Of a stretch of DNA of 64,000 nt, positions 1-8,035 are shown piece by piece. Each line of letters opens with the position of its first letter. The stretch's first letter is position 1. Location of the stretch: assembly GCA_044225825.1 (NCBI GenBank), contig JBGAIB010000002.1:248001-312000 (forward strand). Direction: 5' to 3'. Source of the stretch: Bog-950 sp044225825 (GTDB lineage: Bacteria; Bacteroidota; Bacteroidia; Chitinophagales; LD1). The notes beneath the pieces were generated by a model. The model searched no databases and was not told the DNA's origin. It saw nothing but the letters and a program-made list of their open reading frames with translations. Made by a program: the position numbers and the translations under genes.

Positions 1-1
1 T

Positions 2-1237
2 TCATCGGGTTGCTGGACCCTACCTGCAACATCTTCCCTGTTTACAGGGTTGTTACCGCACGAACACGGAGCTACATCACAAAGCCGCTGGCTGGATGCT
101 AAAGTGCCTACCCTTTCTGAAAAACTTCGCCCTGCCGGATATGTACCCATGCAGGTTTCGGCCAACATCGTAACCACTGATGTGTTTAACGTAAGCAAAG
201 GCTTTGATGAAGTGTATAAAACATGGCAGTTTGTAGAGAGCCGGCACCAATGGCTGTTGCGCATGGTATTATCGCTTAACCGCCCGCGCATACGCCGCAT
301 GTTTATGAAACCCAAGGATCTTGTGTTTGACAAGATAAGCGAGGATCTGCGGCAGGGTATTATCTGGGCACAGAAGACGGCTAATGATTCGTTTGTCCGG
401 GCCAAACAGCTAATCGACGAGCGCAACGCTAAAGGCGAAGGTGTGTTTATGTTCATCAACCTGATGGAAACGCACTACCCTTACCATATTGCCGATACCT
501 TTTCGCTTTTAAGCAGTGGTATACTGGATAAGATTCATGAGTGGAAGGTGTTGTATCATTACCTGTCGCAAAGCTTTTTGAAAAATGATAAGGGCACTAT
601 AACCCAGGCCGATCTCGATTTACTGCGCCGGAAGCAGCAATTGTCATGGAAGTTGATACGTGATGACGTAGACAACTTCTGTAAGGAAATGCACAGCGGC
701 CAGGATAACCTGGTGGTGTTTTTAAGCGATCACGGCGATAATTTCGGCGATCAGGGCTGGCAATATCACTTCAGCAACGTTACCGATGGCGGTAACAAAG
801 TACCTGTATTCTGGCTGGACCATGAGAGCAACCAGGGGGAGGTGCGCAGCCATAATGTTACTTCGCGTTATGTGCATTACGATATTTTACGTGCTGCAGG
901 GATTGAAGAGAATGGTCGGACCATGATGCAGGAAACCGACAACAACCTGCCAATGCTACAAAGTTATTGGTACGACAATGAAGGTCACACGCTGGATAAG
1001 TACAAGTATAACCAGGCGGCATTTATTGATGGCGACAAGCGTTTTGTGCTGCGCGCCGGTAAATGGATGTACGCGCCGGTTGGTGTACAAGGGGCGGAAC
1101 CAACTTTTGAGAATGTAGAGCCTAATTTTAACCCAATAGAGGCATTACAACTTAGCCAAGAACGCAAGGCTTACCTTGAAAGCAGTATTAAACACTTCTC
1201 CGCCTTCAGCGAAAAGATCATGAACAAGGGCAAATAA
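2..1237 (+). CDS. Sulfatase-fold (alkaline phosphatase superfamily) hydrolase/transferase, 5' truncated
   Basis: The reading frame is open from base 2, so the gene begins outside the window and the first internal TTG (50) is not a real start. The left edge encodes TLPATSSLFTGLLPHEHG, which matches the active-site segment of sulfatases (C/S-x-P-x-R...TG...PH-HG). Here Thr (bases 17-19) occupies the nucleophile position and the Arg is replaced. Further on, SDHGDNFGD (near bases 745-771) is the second metal-binding block, followed by a conserved YH. Family knowledge: these enzymes hydrolyse or transfer sulfate or phosphate esters. With Thr instead of formylglycine-forming Cys, phosphotransferase or phosphodiesterase activity is more likely than sulfatase activity. 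The substrate is unknown. The missing N-terminus probably carries the first metal ligands. Confidence 0.8.
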   Translation, partial: SSGCWTLPATSSLFTGLLPHEHGATSQSRWLDAKVPTLSEKLRPAGYVPMQVSANIVTTDVFNVSKGFDEVYKTWQFVESRHQWLLRMVLSLNRPRIRRMFMKPKDLVFDKISEDLRQGIIWAQKTANDSFVRAKQLIDERNAKGEGVFMFINLMETHYPYHIADTFSLLSSGILDKIHEWKVLYHYLSQSFLKNDKGTITQADLDLLRRKQQLSWKLIRDDVDNFCKEMHSGQDNLVVFLSDHGDNFGDQGWQYHFSNVTDGGNKVPVFWLDHESNQGEVRSHNVTSRYVHYDILRAAGIEENGRTMMQETDNNLPMLQSYWYDNEGHTLDKYKYNQAAFIDGDKRFVLRAGKWMYAPVGVQGAEPTFENVEPNFNPIEALQLSQERKAYLESSIKHFSAFSEKIMNKGK

Positions 1238-1315
1238 ATTGCCAATTCTGCCAATAAACGGCATGGCTGTGCCTTTATGTCTGAATGCATTTGCTTTGCG
1301 TAAATATTTTTAACC

Positions 1316-1678
1316 GTGAATATTGAAGAGGTACGCGATTACTGCATGGCCAAAAAAGGCGTTACCGAAGCCTTTCCTTTTGACAGCGATACGCTTGTGT
1401 TTAAGGTAATGGGCAAGATATTTTTGCTCACCAGCTTGACTTTCAGGCCATTTAGGTGTAATTTGAAGATGAATTCGGAGTTAGTGGAAGAATACCGTGA
1501 AAAGTATCACGATGTTATTCCCGGTTATCACATGAGCAAAAAGATGTGGAATTCTGTTTATTTTGATACCGGATCCATTCCAAGGGCTACGTTAAAATGG
1601 ATGATTGACCATTCCTATGAAGAAGTGGTACGGGGTTTGAGCAAGAAAGATAAGCAGGTATTGGAGGAGATTGACTAA
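1316..1678 (+). CDS. MmcQ/YjbR family protein
   Basis: This is a 120-residue protein of the usual YjbR/MmcQ length. It shows the family's features: an N-terminal helix with GVTEAFPFD, a central strand region KVMGKIFLL, and the C-terminal block PGYHMSKKMWNSV followed by a helix (WMIDHSYEEVVRGL). The fold resembles a DNA-binding CyaY-like domain, but the biochemical role of the family is not settled. The start is GTG at 1316; no upstream in-frame ATG fits. It lies 78 bases after the sulfatase-fold gene on the same strand and could be co-transcribed, though no functional link is evident. Confidence 0.85.
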   Translation: MNIEEVRDYCMAKKGVTEAFPFDSDTLVFKVMGKIFLLTSLTFRPFRCNLKMNSELVEEYREKYHDVIPGYHMSKKMWNSVYFDTGSIPRATLKWMIDHSYEEVVRGLSKKDKQVLEEID

Positions 1679-1738
1679 CCGGTATTTAGACAGCAATAAG
1701 AAGCGGCCCGCGCACGTTGCATAAAAGGAGAAGTAACA

Positions 1739-2095
1739 ATGGGAATTCAGGATCTAATATTGACAATTGCGTTTTGTGTGGTTTTTTACCGCATGGCGCA
1801 CAGCAAAGGCCTTTCGCCGTGGCCTTATATTATTAATTACAGTGGTGCCGTATTGCTGGGTTGCTTTTTAGTAGCCTACACCTTCATTTCGATGTTTGGC
1901 CCGGAGGCTTTGCAAACCGAAGAAGGTATGAAAACCGCCCTCTACTTTGCGCCCGTTACCATCGCTTACGAGATACTGTTGTATTTGTATTTCCGCAAAA
2001 GGCTGGAAAAAGCTATTGCGGTGCGCGAACACGAAGAAGACGATTTTACTCCTCCACCACCGCCACCTAAAAAGGATCTTTCCTATTTCCGCTAA
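1739..2095 (+). CDS. Small integral membrane protein of unknown function
   Basis: A 118-residue protein with three hydrophobic segments (about residues 3-20, 28-54 and 66-85). The hydrophilic tail carries an acidic patch (EHEEDD) and a run of six prolines before the end. An AAAAGGAGAAG purine-rich stretch about 10 bases upstream of ATG 1739 is one of the few Shine-Dalgarno-like sequences in the window and supports the start. I do not recognise a family. Short proteins with this topology are common in Bacteroidota. It sits between the YjbR gene and an FAD oxidoreductase on the same strand. Confidence 0.75.
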   Translation: MGIQDLILTIAFCVVFYRMAHSKGLSPWPYIINYSGAVLLGCFLVAYTFISMFGPEALQTEEGMKTALYFAPVTIAYEILLYLYFRKRLEKAIAVREHEEDDFTPPPPPPKKDLSYFR

Positions 2096-2145
2096 TAGCG
2101 TGGTTCGCACTGTTTATTACCGTTTAAAAGCAATTAATTTGCCCT

Positions 2146-3198
2146 GTGCTTGATTATATCATAGTAGGGCAGGGTATTGCTGGTTCGATGCTGGGCTGGT
2201 TTTTAGAAAAAGCCGGGAAACAGTTTGTGCTGCTGGAACAAGATAAGCCCAACAGCAGTTCGCTGGTAGCTGCCGGCCTATTAAACCCTATTACCGGTCG
2301 TAAGTTTAGCAAAACGTGGCTGGCCGAGGAGATCTTCCCCTTTGCCGAAAGCACCTATCATGAAATAGAAAACAAACTCCAGCAAACACTCTATCAATCC
2401 TTTCCATTGCTCCATTTGTTCGATTCGGTTAAAGCACAGAACGACTGGAGCCTGCGTTGCGCCTCGCCCGGCTATACGCGTTTTTTAAAAAGCGAGGAGA
2501 TCATTTACCTGGACAACAAGAAAGTTAAAAACGATTTCGGCGCTTTTGAGGTGGGTGGCGCAGGCCGCATGTACACTGAAAAACTGGTGCCCGCCCTACG
2601 CACCTACTTTCAGCAACAGGGCAAGTTAAGGCTGCAACGCTTTGAGCAACGTGCGCTTAAACTAATAGATGATGGCGTGCAGTATGAGGACCTTACAGCA
2701 CACCGTATTATCTTTTGCGAAGGTGCTGCACCTAATTCGTTTTTTACCGAAATACCCTATCAGTATGCAAAGGGCGAATGCCTGTTAGTGCGCATAAAGG
2801 ATTTTTATCCGGAGTATATTATCAAAGGTGATGCTGGCATAATACCGTGGACCGAGAAGGATATTTATTATATTGGAGCAACCCACCACTGGCATTTTAC
2901 CGATGAGCAGCCAAGCCCCATAGGCCGTCAGGAGTTAGAGCAAAACCTGCAACAGGTGCTTCGCCTGCCGTACGAGGTAATAGACCACCGGGCCGCTATA
3001 CGGCCGGCAACCCATGGGCGGAGACCTTTTATTGGCCTGCACCCCGAACACAAACAGATAGGCATCTTAAACGGCCTGGGCACCAAAGGCTTTTCGCTGG
3101 CGCCGTATTTTGCACAACATCTGGTGGAGCATCTGGAAAAGGGCACAGCGCTATTGCCCGAGGTAGATGTACAACGGATTTATAAGGCGAAAGCTTAA
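2146..3198 (+). CDS. FAD-dependent oxidoreductase, DAO family
   Basis: A 350-residue flavoprotein. The N-terminus has the Rossmann dinucleotide-binding pattern IIVGQGIAGSMLGWFL (G-x-G-x-x-G at residues 8-13), with the acidic residue that binds the ribose (LLEQD) about 20 residues later. The C-terminus has the DAO-type closing block IRPATHGRRPFIG followed by GLGTKGFSLAP. Members oxidise amines or amino acids (glycine oxidase, D-amino acid dehydrogenase and similar). The substrate cannot be read from the sequence. The start is GTG 2146, immediately ahead of the FAD motif as expected. No signal peptide is visible, so it is probably cytoplasmic. Confidence 0.85.
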   Translation: MLDYIIVGQGIAGSMLGWFLEKAGKQFVLLEQDKPNSSSLVAAGLLNPITGRKFSKTWLAEEIFPFAESTYHEIENKLQQTLYQSFPLLHLFDSVKAQNDWSLRCASPGYTRFLKSEEIIYLDNKKVKNDFGAFEVGGAGRMYTEKLVPALRTYFQQQGKLRLQRFEQRALKLIDDGVQYEDLTAHRIIFCEGAAPNSFFTEIPYQYAKGECLLVRIKDFYPEYIIKGDAGIIPWTEKDIYYIGATHHWHFTDEQPSPIGRQELEQNLQQVLRLPYEVIDHRAAIRPATHGRRPFIGLHPEHKQIGILNGLGTKGFSLAPYFAQHLVEHLEKGTALLPEVDVQRIYKAKA

Positions 3199-3234
3199 AT
3201 TGATATTTACAGGGCGTTTTAATAAACTTGCTGA

Positions 3235-3723
3235 ATGATAAAGGCTACCGTAAACGGCAAAAAGGAATTTACCATTGACAATAATTCGCTGGACGGCACT
3301 GCTGTAGAGTGGGATATTTTGGAAGTGCGCGACAACACTTTTCACATTCTGCTAAACAACAAAAGTTACAATGCCACCCTTATCAGTTTCAACCGCGAAG
3401 AAAAAACCATGGTGGTAAATGTAAACGGCAACGATTACGAAATCAGTGTTCGCGATAAATACGATTTGCTTTTGCAGCAACTGGGCATTTCGGCCAGTGC
3501 TTCAGCAGCCGCCCAAAACATCAAGGCTCCTATGCCGGGTTTGATTATTCAACTGCTGGCCGAAGAAGGACAGGAAGTAAAAAAAGGCGACGCCGTGATG
3601 ATACTGGAAGCCATGAAAATGGAAAACGTATTGAAAAGTCCGCGCGACGGCAAGGTGAAAAAAATAAAAGCTGCTTTGCGGCAGGCCGTTGAAAAGGGTC
3701 AGGTGCTAATTGAGTTTGAATAG
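3235..3723 (+). CDS. Biotin/lipoyl attachment protein (acyl-CoA carboxylase biotin carrier type)
   Basis: A 162-residue protein whose C-terminal half (about residues 90-162) is a biotinyl/lipoyl hammerhead domain. The diagnostic EAMKME motif places the biotinylated lysine at residue 128. The preceding APMPGLI and following VKKGQVLIEFE fit the two symmetric strand blocks. The N-terminal half is a beta-rich region without a known motif, typical of the approximately 160-residue carrier subunits of Bacteroidota acyl-CoA (propionyl/acetyl) carboxylases. The carboxylase and carboxyltransferase subunits normally found beside it are not in this window, so the partner enzyme must be encoded elsewhere. 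Confidence 0.9.
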   Translation: MIKATVNGKKEFTIDNNSLDGTAVEWDILEVRDNTFHILLNNKSYNATLISFNREEKTMVVNVNGNDYEISVRDKYDLLLQQLGISASASAAAQNIKAPMPGLIIQLLAEEGQEVKKGDAVMILEAMKMENVLKSPRDGKVKKIKAALRQAVEKGQVLIEFE

Positions 3724-3851
3724 CTACTGTACTACTGCACACTACCTGCTACACTTTAGGGTTTTTCCGCATGGCTATGCTATAAAAAAGTATCCCCGCA
3801 GTTGCAGGCCATAACATACAATTTCTTTCTTCGCAACAAACACAAAGCAAT

Positions 3852-4391
3852 ATGGCAGCACAAAATTTAGGCGTTGGTTCGCGTATTGAACATCCGAAAT
3901 TCGGTCGCGGTGTAGTAGTAGATATGGATGCCGAATTTTACACCGTATGGTTTCGCGACGGCGGCGGCACCCGTGGTATTGCGCGCGACTTTGAAGGCAT
4001 GAACGTACTGGAAGCCGCTGCGGCTGACTACACCCCGCTTTCGCTGGATGATATTAAACGCGCTGTGGCTGCCGTGCTGGAAGAAAAAAGTGATATACAG
4101 GAAGTGGTTTCGCTGGCACAACGCTGGAACCGCGGCATCCTGATATTAAAGCCCGAGGACAGCAGTTTACAGCCTAAGGAAATTCCTATTGAATCCTTCT
4201 TCCACAAAATTGTAATGCTGCGCGACCGTCTGCGCGTAATGGAGCAAAAAATTAATGCGCACAAGCAACTTACGGATGAGGACAAAATAGAGATGCAGCA
4301 ATACATCACCCGTATATACGGTTCGCTCACAACCTTTAATGTGCTGTTTAAGTATACCGAAGACCAGTTTAAAGGCACTGGAGAAAAGTAG
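3852..4391 (+). CDS. Protein with N-terminal Tudor/KOW-like domain
   Basis: A 179-residue soluble protein. Residues 7-45 (GSRIEHPKFGRGVVVDM...VWFRDGG) resemble the small Tudor/KOW-like domain at the C-terminus of UvrD/PcrA helicases, which contacts RNA polymerase or nucleic acid. Residues 60-179 are mainly helical and charged, with no motif I recognise. Similar stand-alone proteins seem to be conserved in Bacteroidota, but I cannot name a role. The ATG at 3852 is the first in frame. A short hairpin with a T-tract follows the stop codon and may terminate the transcript. Confidence 0.7.
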   Translation: MAAQNLGVGSRIEHPKFGRGVVVDMDAEFYTVWFRDGGGTRGIARDFEGMNVLEAAAADYTPLSLDDIKRAVAAVLEEKSDIQEVVSLAQRWNRGILILKPEDSSLQPKEIPIESFFHKIVMLRDRLRVMEQKINAHKQLTDEDKIEMQQYITRIYGSLTTFNVLFKYTEDQFKGTGEK

Positions 4392-4432
4392 CTAATGGCA
4401 ATACGTGCTTTAAAAAGTGGCCAAATCTGTCC

Positions 4433-4456
4433 TCCAAAAGTTTTTGGAAAGTTTTT
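4433..4456 (+). terminator. Putative intrinsic terminator after the Tudor-like gene
   Basis: The sequence TCCAAAAGTTTTTGGA is a self-complementary A/T-rich hairpin, followed after three bases by GTTTTT. It begins about 40 bases downstream of the stop codon at 4391. The stem is short and AT-rich, so termination may be partial. Confidence 0.4.
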
Positions 4457-4643
4457 ACTTAGCATTTGTTTGTGAAGCGGCCTTGCCGTAGGGCGGACCA
4501 TCTTCCTTTTATCTCTGTTTAACTGATATACCGAAGTTTAGCGGTACGTGTAGATTTTGGAAAAACTAAGGAGGCTACGTTTCTTGCCTGTAATAGAACC
4601 AACCTCCGGTTTATTTTTTAAGGCGCCCTCTTGTAACTAAGCT

Positions 4644-4661
4644 ACCCATGTTTACATGGGT
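4644..4661. promoter_or_regulatory. Perfect inverted repeat ahead of the lipoprotein-caspase operon
   Basis: ACCCATG-TTTA-CATGGGT is a perfect 7-base-pair inverted repeat with a 4-base loop, centred about 61 bases before the chosen ATG (4714). It could be an operator or a 5' UTR stem-loop. No T-tract follows, so it is not an obvious terminator. Confidence 0.4.
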
Positions 4662-4713
4662 TCCTCAATGCTTAAAAAGATCAGTTAACCAAAATAATAC
4701 TAACCCATTTCCA

Positions 4714-5976
4714 ATGAAAAGGACACATTTAATTGTCTTAATGATAGTTGTTGCTATAAGTGGCTGTTCGACCTACAAAGTAGCACCGGTTAAAAATGGT
4801 CAAACACTGCCCGGCAACGTAATAACCTATTACTTGCCACAAAAGCAATACGATGTACAGTTGGCGATAAAGGTAACTACCAAAACACCCAGCGATTATG
4901 TGGCATCTGACCCTAATGCAGATAAGAAAGTGTTTGCGGCACTGGGTTATAACGATGTTATTTTAGCAAAGTCGGTTAAAGTAGTACTTAACAGCGCATC
5001 ACTGATAAATCGTGCTGTGCCGGATAGTAATCAATGTTATGCCATTACTTTGCCGGCACGCGGCCGGGCGTTCAGCAACGATCAGTTTGCTTTTAATCTT
5101 ACTGAGAACGGCTTTTTAACCGGCGCGTCTATTACTCAAAATAATTATTTGTTTGAGGCTTTAGGCAATATAGCCGCTACGGCTGCCGAAATAGGTGTAT
5201 CTGCTATGCGCAACGACGATGCCGGTAATGCAGGCAAAACGCCGCTCGATGTTTTACTGGACAAGATTGTTGGTGTTCGCAAAATGCGCGAGGCCATTCT
5301 TAACGACAAATACAGTGAATATTCGGCCGAACGGTTAAAAGACTTAACCGAAGAAGAAGGGCGATTAATGGCACTCTTAAGTGGCGACATAACGATTAAG
5401 GAATACACTCCTACCCTGCCATACGACATAAGCATTAAGCCCCAGTCAGGGGTAAAAACCCCTTTTTGTAAACTGATTAAGGCCTTCCCCTACTTTACTA
5501 CAACTGACATTTCTACAAACGAAGACAATGTTATTTATATAACGATGGACCAAACCAATAAAACACCTGCCACAGCCTATAGCATCCAAACCGCTAGCAA
5601 CGGTCTTTACTACAGAATTCCTGCAACTTGTTTGTTTACAATTTGGCAGGATAAATTGATTGTTAAACGGCAGGTAGAAACGGTGCCGCAATTTGGTTCA
5701 GTTGCGCAATTGCCTAATGGAATTATCTCTCTTAAAAAATCGCTAGATATAAGTATAGATCCTGCTACAGGAGCCTTATTAAAGGTGGACATGAAAATAC
5801 AAGGTATCAGTCCTGCATTGGTTGCAGATGCCGGTGCAGCTGCAGTTGATCTTACCGGCAAGATAAAAGATCGCGATTTAGACAAGCTCACCCGTCAGGT
5901 AGACTTGCTGACCAAACAAAAGGAGTTGTTAGATGCACAGAAAGCACTGAGGGAAGCCCAAGAAATCCAAAAATAG
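4714..5976 (+). CDS. Lipoprotein, possibly DUF4831-like, first gene of the caspase operon
   Basis: A 420-residue exported lipoprotein. From ATG 4714 the protein starts MKRTHL, then a hydrophobic stretch, then the lipobox ISGC with the lipidated cysteine at residue 18. This is why the longer upstream start at 4648 is rejected. The mature N-terminus (YYLPQKQYDVQLAIKV) resembles DUF4831-type Bacteroidota proteins, a weak assignment made from memory of the pattern. The last 40 residues form a charged coiled-coil-like segment (LTRQVDLLTKQKELLDAQK). The stop is 4 bases before the caspase-fold gene, so translation is probably coupled. Role unknown. It would be anchored in the outer or inner membrane facing the periplasm. 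Confidence 0.8.
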   Translation: MKRTHLIVLMIVVAISGCSTYKVAPVKNGQTLPGNVITYYLPQKQYDVQLAIKVTTKTPSDYVASDPNADKKVFAALGYNDVILAKSVKVVLNSASLINRAVPDSNQCYAITLPARGRAFSNDQFAFNLTENGFLTGASITQNNYLFEALGNIAATAAEIGVSAMRNDDAGNAGKTPLDVLLDKIVGVRKMREAILNDKYSEYSAERLKDLTEEEGRLMALLSGDITIKEYTPTLPYDISIKPQSGVKTPFCKLIKAFPYFTTTDISTNEDNVIYITMDQTNKTPATAYSIQTASNGLYYRIPATCLFTIWQDKLIVKRQVETVPQFGSVAQLPNGIISLKKSLDISIDPATGALLKVDMKIQGISPALVADAGAAAVDLTGKIKDRDLDKLTRQVDLLTKQKELLDAQKALREAQEIQK

Positions 5977-5980
5977 TTGA

Positions 5981-7981
5981 ATGAAAAAACATGTTTTAGC
6001 TGTTGTGCTATTCCTGGTAGCCTTAAGTATGAGCAGCCAAAAGAAATCAGCGCTCATTATTGCTAATTCCGATTATAACCGGTCAAAAACCGGTTGGCGG
6101 GAATTACACTGTGCGAAGGATACCGAGCTAATTAAGACTGCCCTAATAAAATCGGGATTTGCAGCGCAGGATATTCATGTAGCGTACAATGTAACTAAGG
6201 AGCAGATGCTGGTTGCGCTGCGCCAGTATAGTCAGCAACTTCAGCCGGGTGACTTCGCTTTTTTGCATTACTCAGGGCACGGACAATTGGTACAAGATCT
6301 AAACGGTGACGAAGTAAATGGATTCGATCAGGCACTTGTGCCTTTAGACGCGCCAAGCTGCGATCTGGATTTATACGACTATAAGGGCAGTGCTTATAAA
6401 AATGTATATCGCGGAGAAAAACATTTAATAGATGATGAACTGGATACGCTGCTTACTGACATGCGGCATCGTTTGGGCAGTGCCGGTTTCCTTTTTGTAA
6501 GTATCGATGCCTGCCACTCTAATACCGCAACGAAATCAGTAGAGGCAAAAGCCGGTCCCGAAAGAGGTAGTTCTTTTAAATGGATGATTAATGATGCCAT
6601 GACGGCCTATGCGGGTAAGTCTTTTGACAGTGAACATGGTATGGGGCTTACCCGTGCTCCAGAGGAAAATAAAGGAGCAGATATGTTTTGCATCTATGCA
6701 AGTTCGCAAAACGATGCCAACAACGAATATTACGACGGAGAGTTACAATGCGGATCGCTTTCTTTGGCCTTATCTAAAGCGCTGGCAAATACAAATGCGT
6801 TAACCAGCTACCGGAGTATATATTACCGGGTAAAGAGTAACATGTCTAATATGCCGGGAGTATACAACACACCAGACTGTGAGGGAGCGCTTGATAAAAT
6901 AGTTTTTGGGGGCAAGAGTGTGCAGGAGCCCTTTCATTTTCGCGTAAGCAAAGTGGTTTATAATCCCGCCAGCGTAGTGATTGATGGCGGTACTCTTTTT
7001 AATTTGTTTTCAGGCGACTCCATCAATCTGTATGTTTCGGAAACCCTGGACACTTCTAAAACGCAACCGCTGGCAATTGGTGTTATTGATGCCGTGAACA
7101 GTACAAACGCTTCAGTAAGGCTGATCAGCTTTAGTCCTGAACTTATAGGTAAACTGGAGAATGGTTGGGCTTATGTTCGTACACCACATTATTTATTGGT
7201 ACGCCTGGAGAACTTTGATCCTGTCGAAAAACAGGTATTCGAGTCTCTTTGCCAAAAAAGCAACACGATACGCATTGCTCCGAACAAGCAAGAACTAAAC
7301 ATAAAACGCACCCCCACAGGATATGAACTTTCGGAAAATGGAAATCCTGTGTTTTTTACCACCAGCGCACTTGATACCGTATTTTATAAACTGGAAGACT
7401 ACAGACGTTACCAGGCCCTGCTCTCCTTAACGAACGATCTTCCATTGAATGCAGAACTAAAGATGTTTAGAGATACGGGGGCAGGTAAAACAGTACCTCT
7501 ACCACCCGGGGGTCAAATAAAAATTGGTGAACGGATCGGTTTCCGGATAGTTAATCACTCCATTTACAGTTTGTATTTTATGCTTGTTGAACTTTCCCCG
7601 GAAAGGAGTGCGGCGGTGGCGCTACCCAAAACCGACAAACAAACCGGGTTGTTAAATTTTAGCCTATGTAATATGGATGCCCAGGACTCTCTAACCTTGT
7701 TTAAGGCAGATGGCAAAGGTTACTGGTGGCGTGTTACAAGGCCGGCAGGAAAATACAAGTTCCGGTTGTTGGTTTCAACGGTGCCCTTCGACCAGAGCTT
7801 TATAACAGGTTTTTATTCTAATGATGCTCAACTCCTTGCCCACCAGACCTATGGCACCGATAAAGCAATAGCGATGAAAGACAAAGGGGGTACGCTTAAA
7901 AACACCTCTTTTTCCGAACTGATAATTTCATCCAAATTACACCTGTTTGATCTGGAATATGAAGCGGTTTCGGCTCGCTAA
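5981..7981 (+). CDS. Exported caspase-family (peptidase C14) protein
   Basis: A 666-residue protein beginning with a signal peptide (MKK, hydrophobic core, SMSSQ at about residues 16-20). Residues 22-310 form a caspase p20-like domain: ALIIANSDY at the first strand, the catalytic His in HYSGHGQ (His100), and the catalytic Cys in SIDACHS (Cys178). An acidic D-x-N-G-D pattern follows the His motif. Both dyad residues are present, so it should be an active cysteine protease. The C-terminal part (about residues 460-620) resembles the DUF4384-type beta domain often fused to bacterial caspases. The signal peptide places the protease in the periplasm, which is unusual relative to cytoplasmic metacaspases. 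It is second in a four-gene operon. Confidence 0.9.
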   Translation: MKKHVLAVVLFLVALSMSSQKKSALIIANSDYNRSKTGWRELHCAKDTELIKTALIKSGFAAQDIHVAYNVTKEQMLVALRQYSQQLQPGDFAFLHYSGHGQLVQDLNGDEVNGFDQALVPLDAPSCDLDLYDYKGSAYKNVYRGEKHLIDDELDTLLTDMRHRLGSAGFLFVSIDACHSNTATKSVEAKAGPERGSSFKWMINDAMTAYAGKSFDSEHGMGLTRAPEENKGADMFCIYASSQNDANNEYYDGELQCGSLSLALSKALANTNALTSYRSIYYRVKSNMSNMPGVYNTPDCEGALDKIVFGGKSVQEPFHFRVSKVVYNPASVVIDGGTLFNLFSGDSINLYVSETLDTSKTQPLAIGVIDAVNSTNASVRLISFSPELIGKLENGWAYVRTPHYLLVRLENFDPVEKQVFESLCQKSNTIRIAPNKQELNIKRTPTGYELSENGNPVFFTTSALDTVFYKLEDYRRYQALLSLTNDLPLNAELKMFRDTGAGKTVPLPPGGQIKIGERIGFRIVNHSIYSLYFMLVELSPERSAAVALPKTDKQTGLLNFSLCNMDAQDSLTLFKADGKGYWWRVTRPAGKYKFRLLVSTVPFDQSFITGFYSNDAQLLAHQTYGTDKAIAMKDKGGTLKNTSFSELIISSKLHLFDLEYEAVSAR

Positions 7982-8035
7982 AGACGTTTTATATTTAATT
8001 TACTGCCATAATTGAACAATAGCACCGACAAAACT

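Larger units (their letters stand above)
4392..4713. other. Intergenic region ahead of the caspase operon
   Basis: This 322-base gap holds no convincing gene. It contains a likely terminator for the upstream gene (4433-4456), a GGAGG...CCTCC pairing followed by a T-rich stretch (about 4571-4621), and a perfect inverted repeat (4644-4661) about 50 bases before the lipoprotein start. An in-frame ATG at 4648 exists, but it lies inside that inverted repeat and precedes the lipoprotein signal peptide, so I do not use it as the start. No clear Bacteroidota -33/-7 promoter (TTG, then TAnnTTTG) was found. Confidence 0.5.

Noticed and set aside
4648..4713. Upstream ATG extension of the lipoprotein gene
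   Set aside because: It would place 22 residues before a clean lipoprotein signal peptide and starts inside the inverted repeat at 4644-4661.
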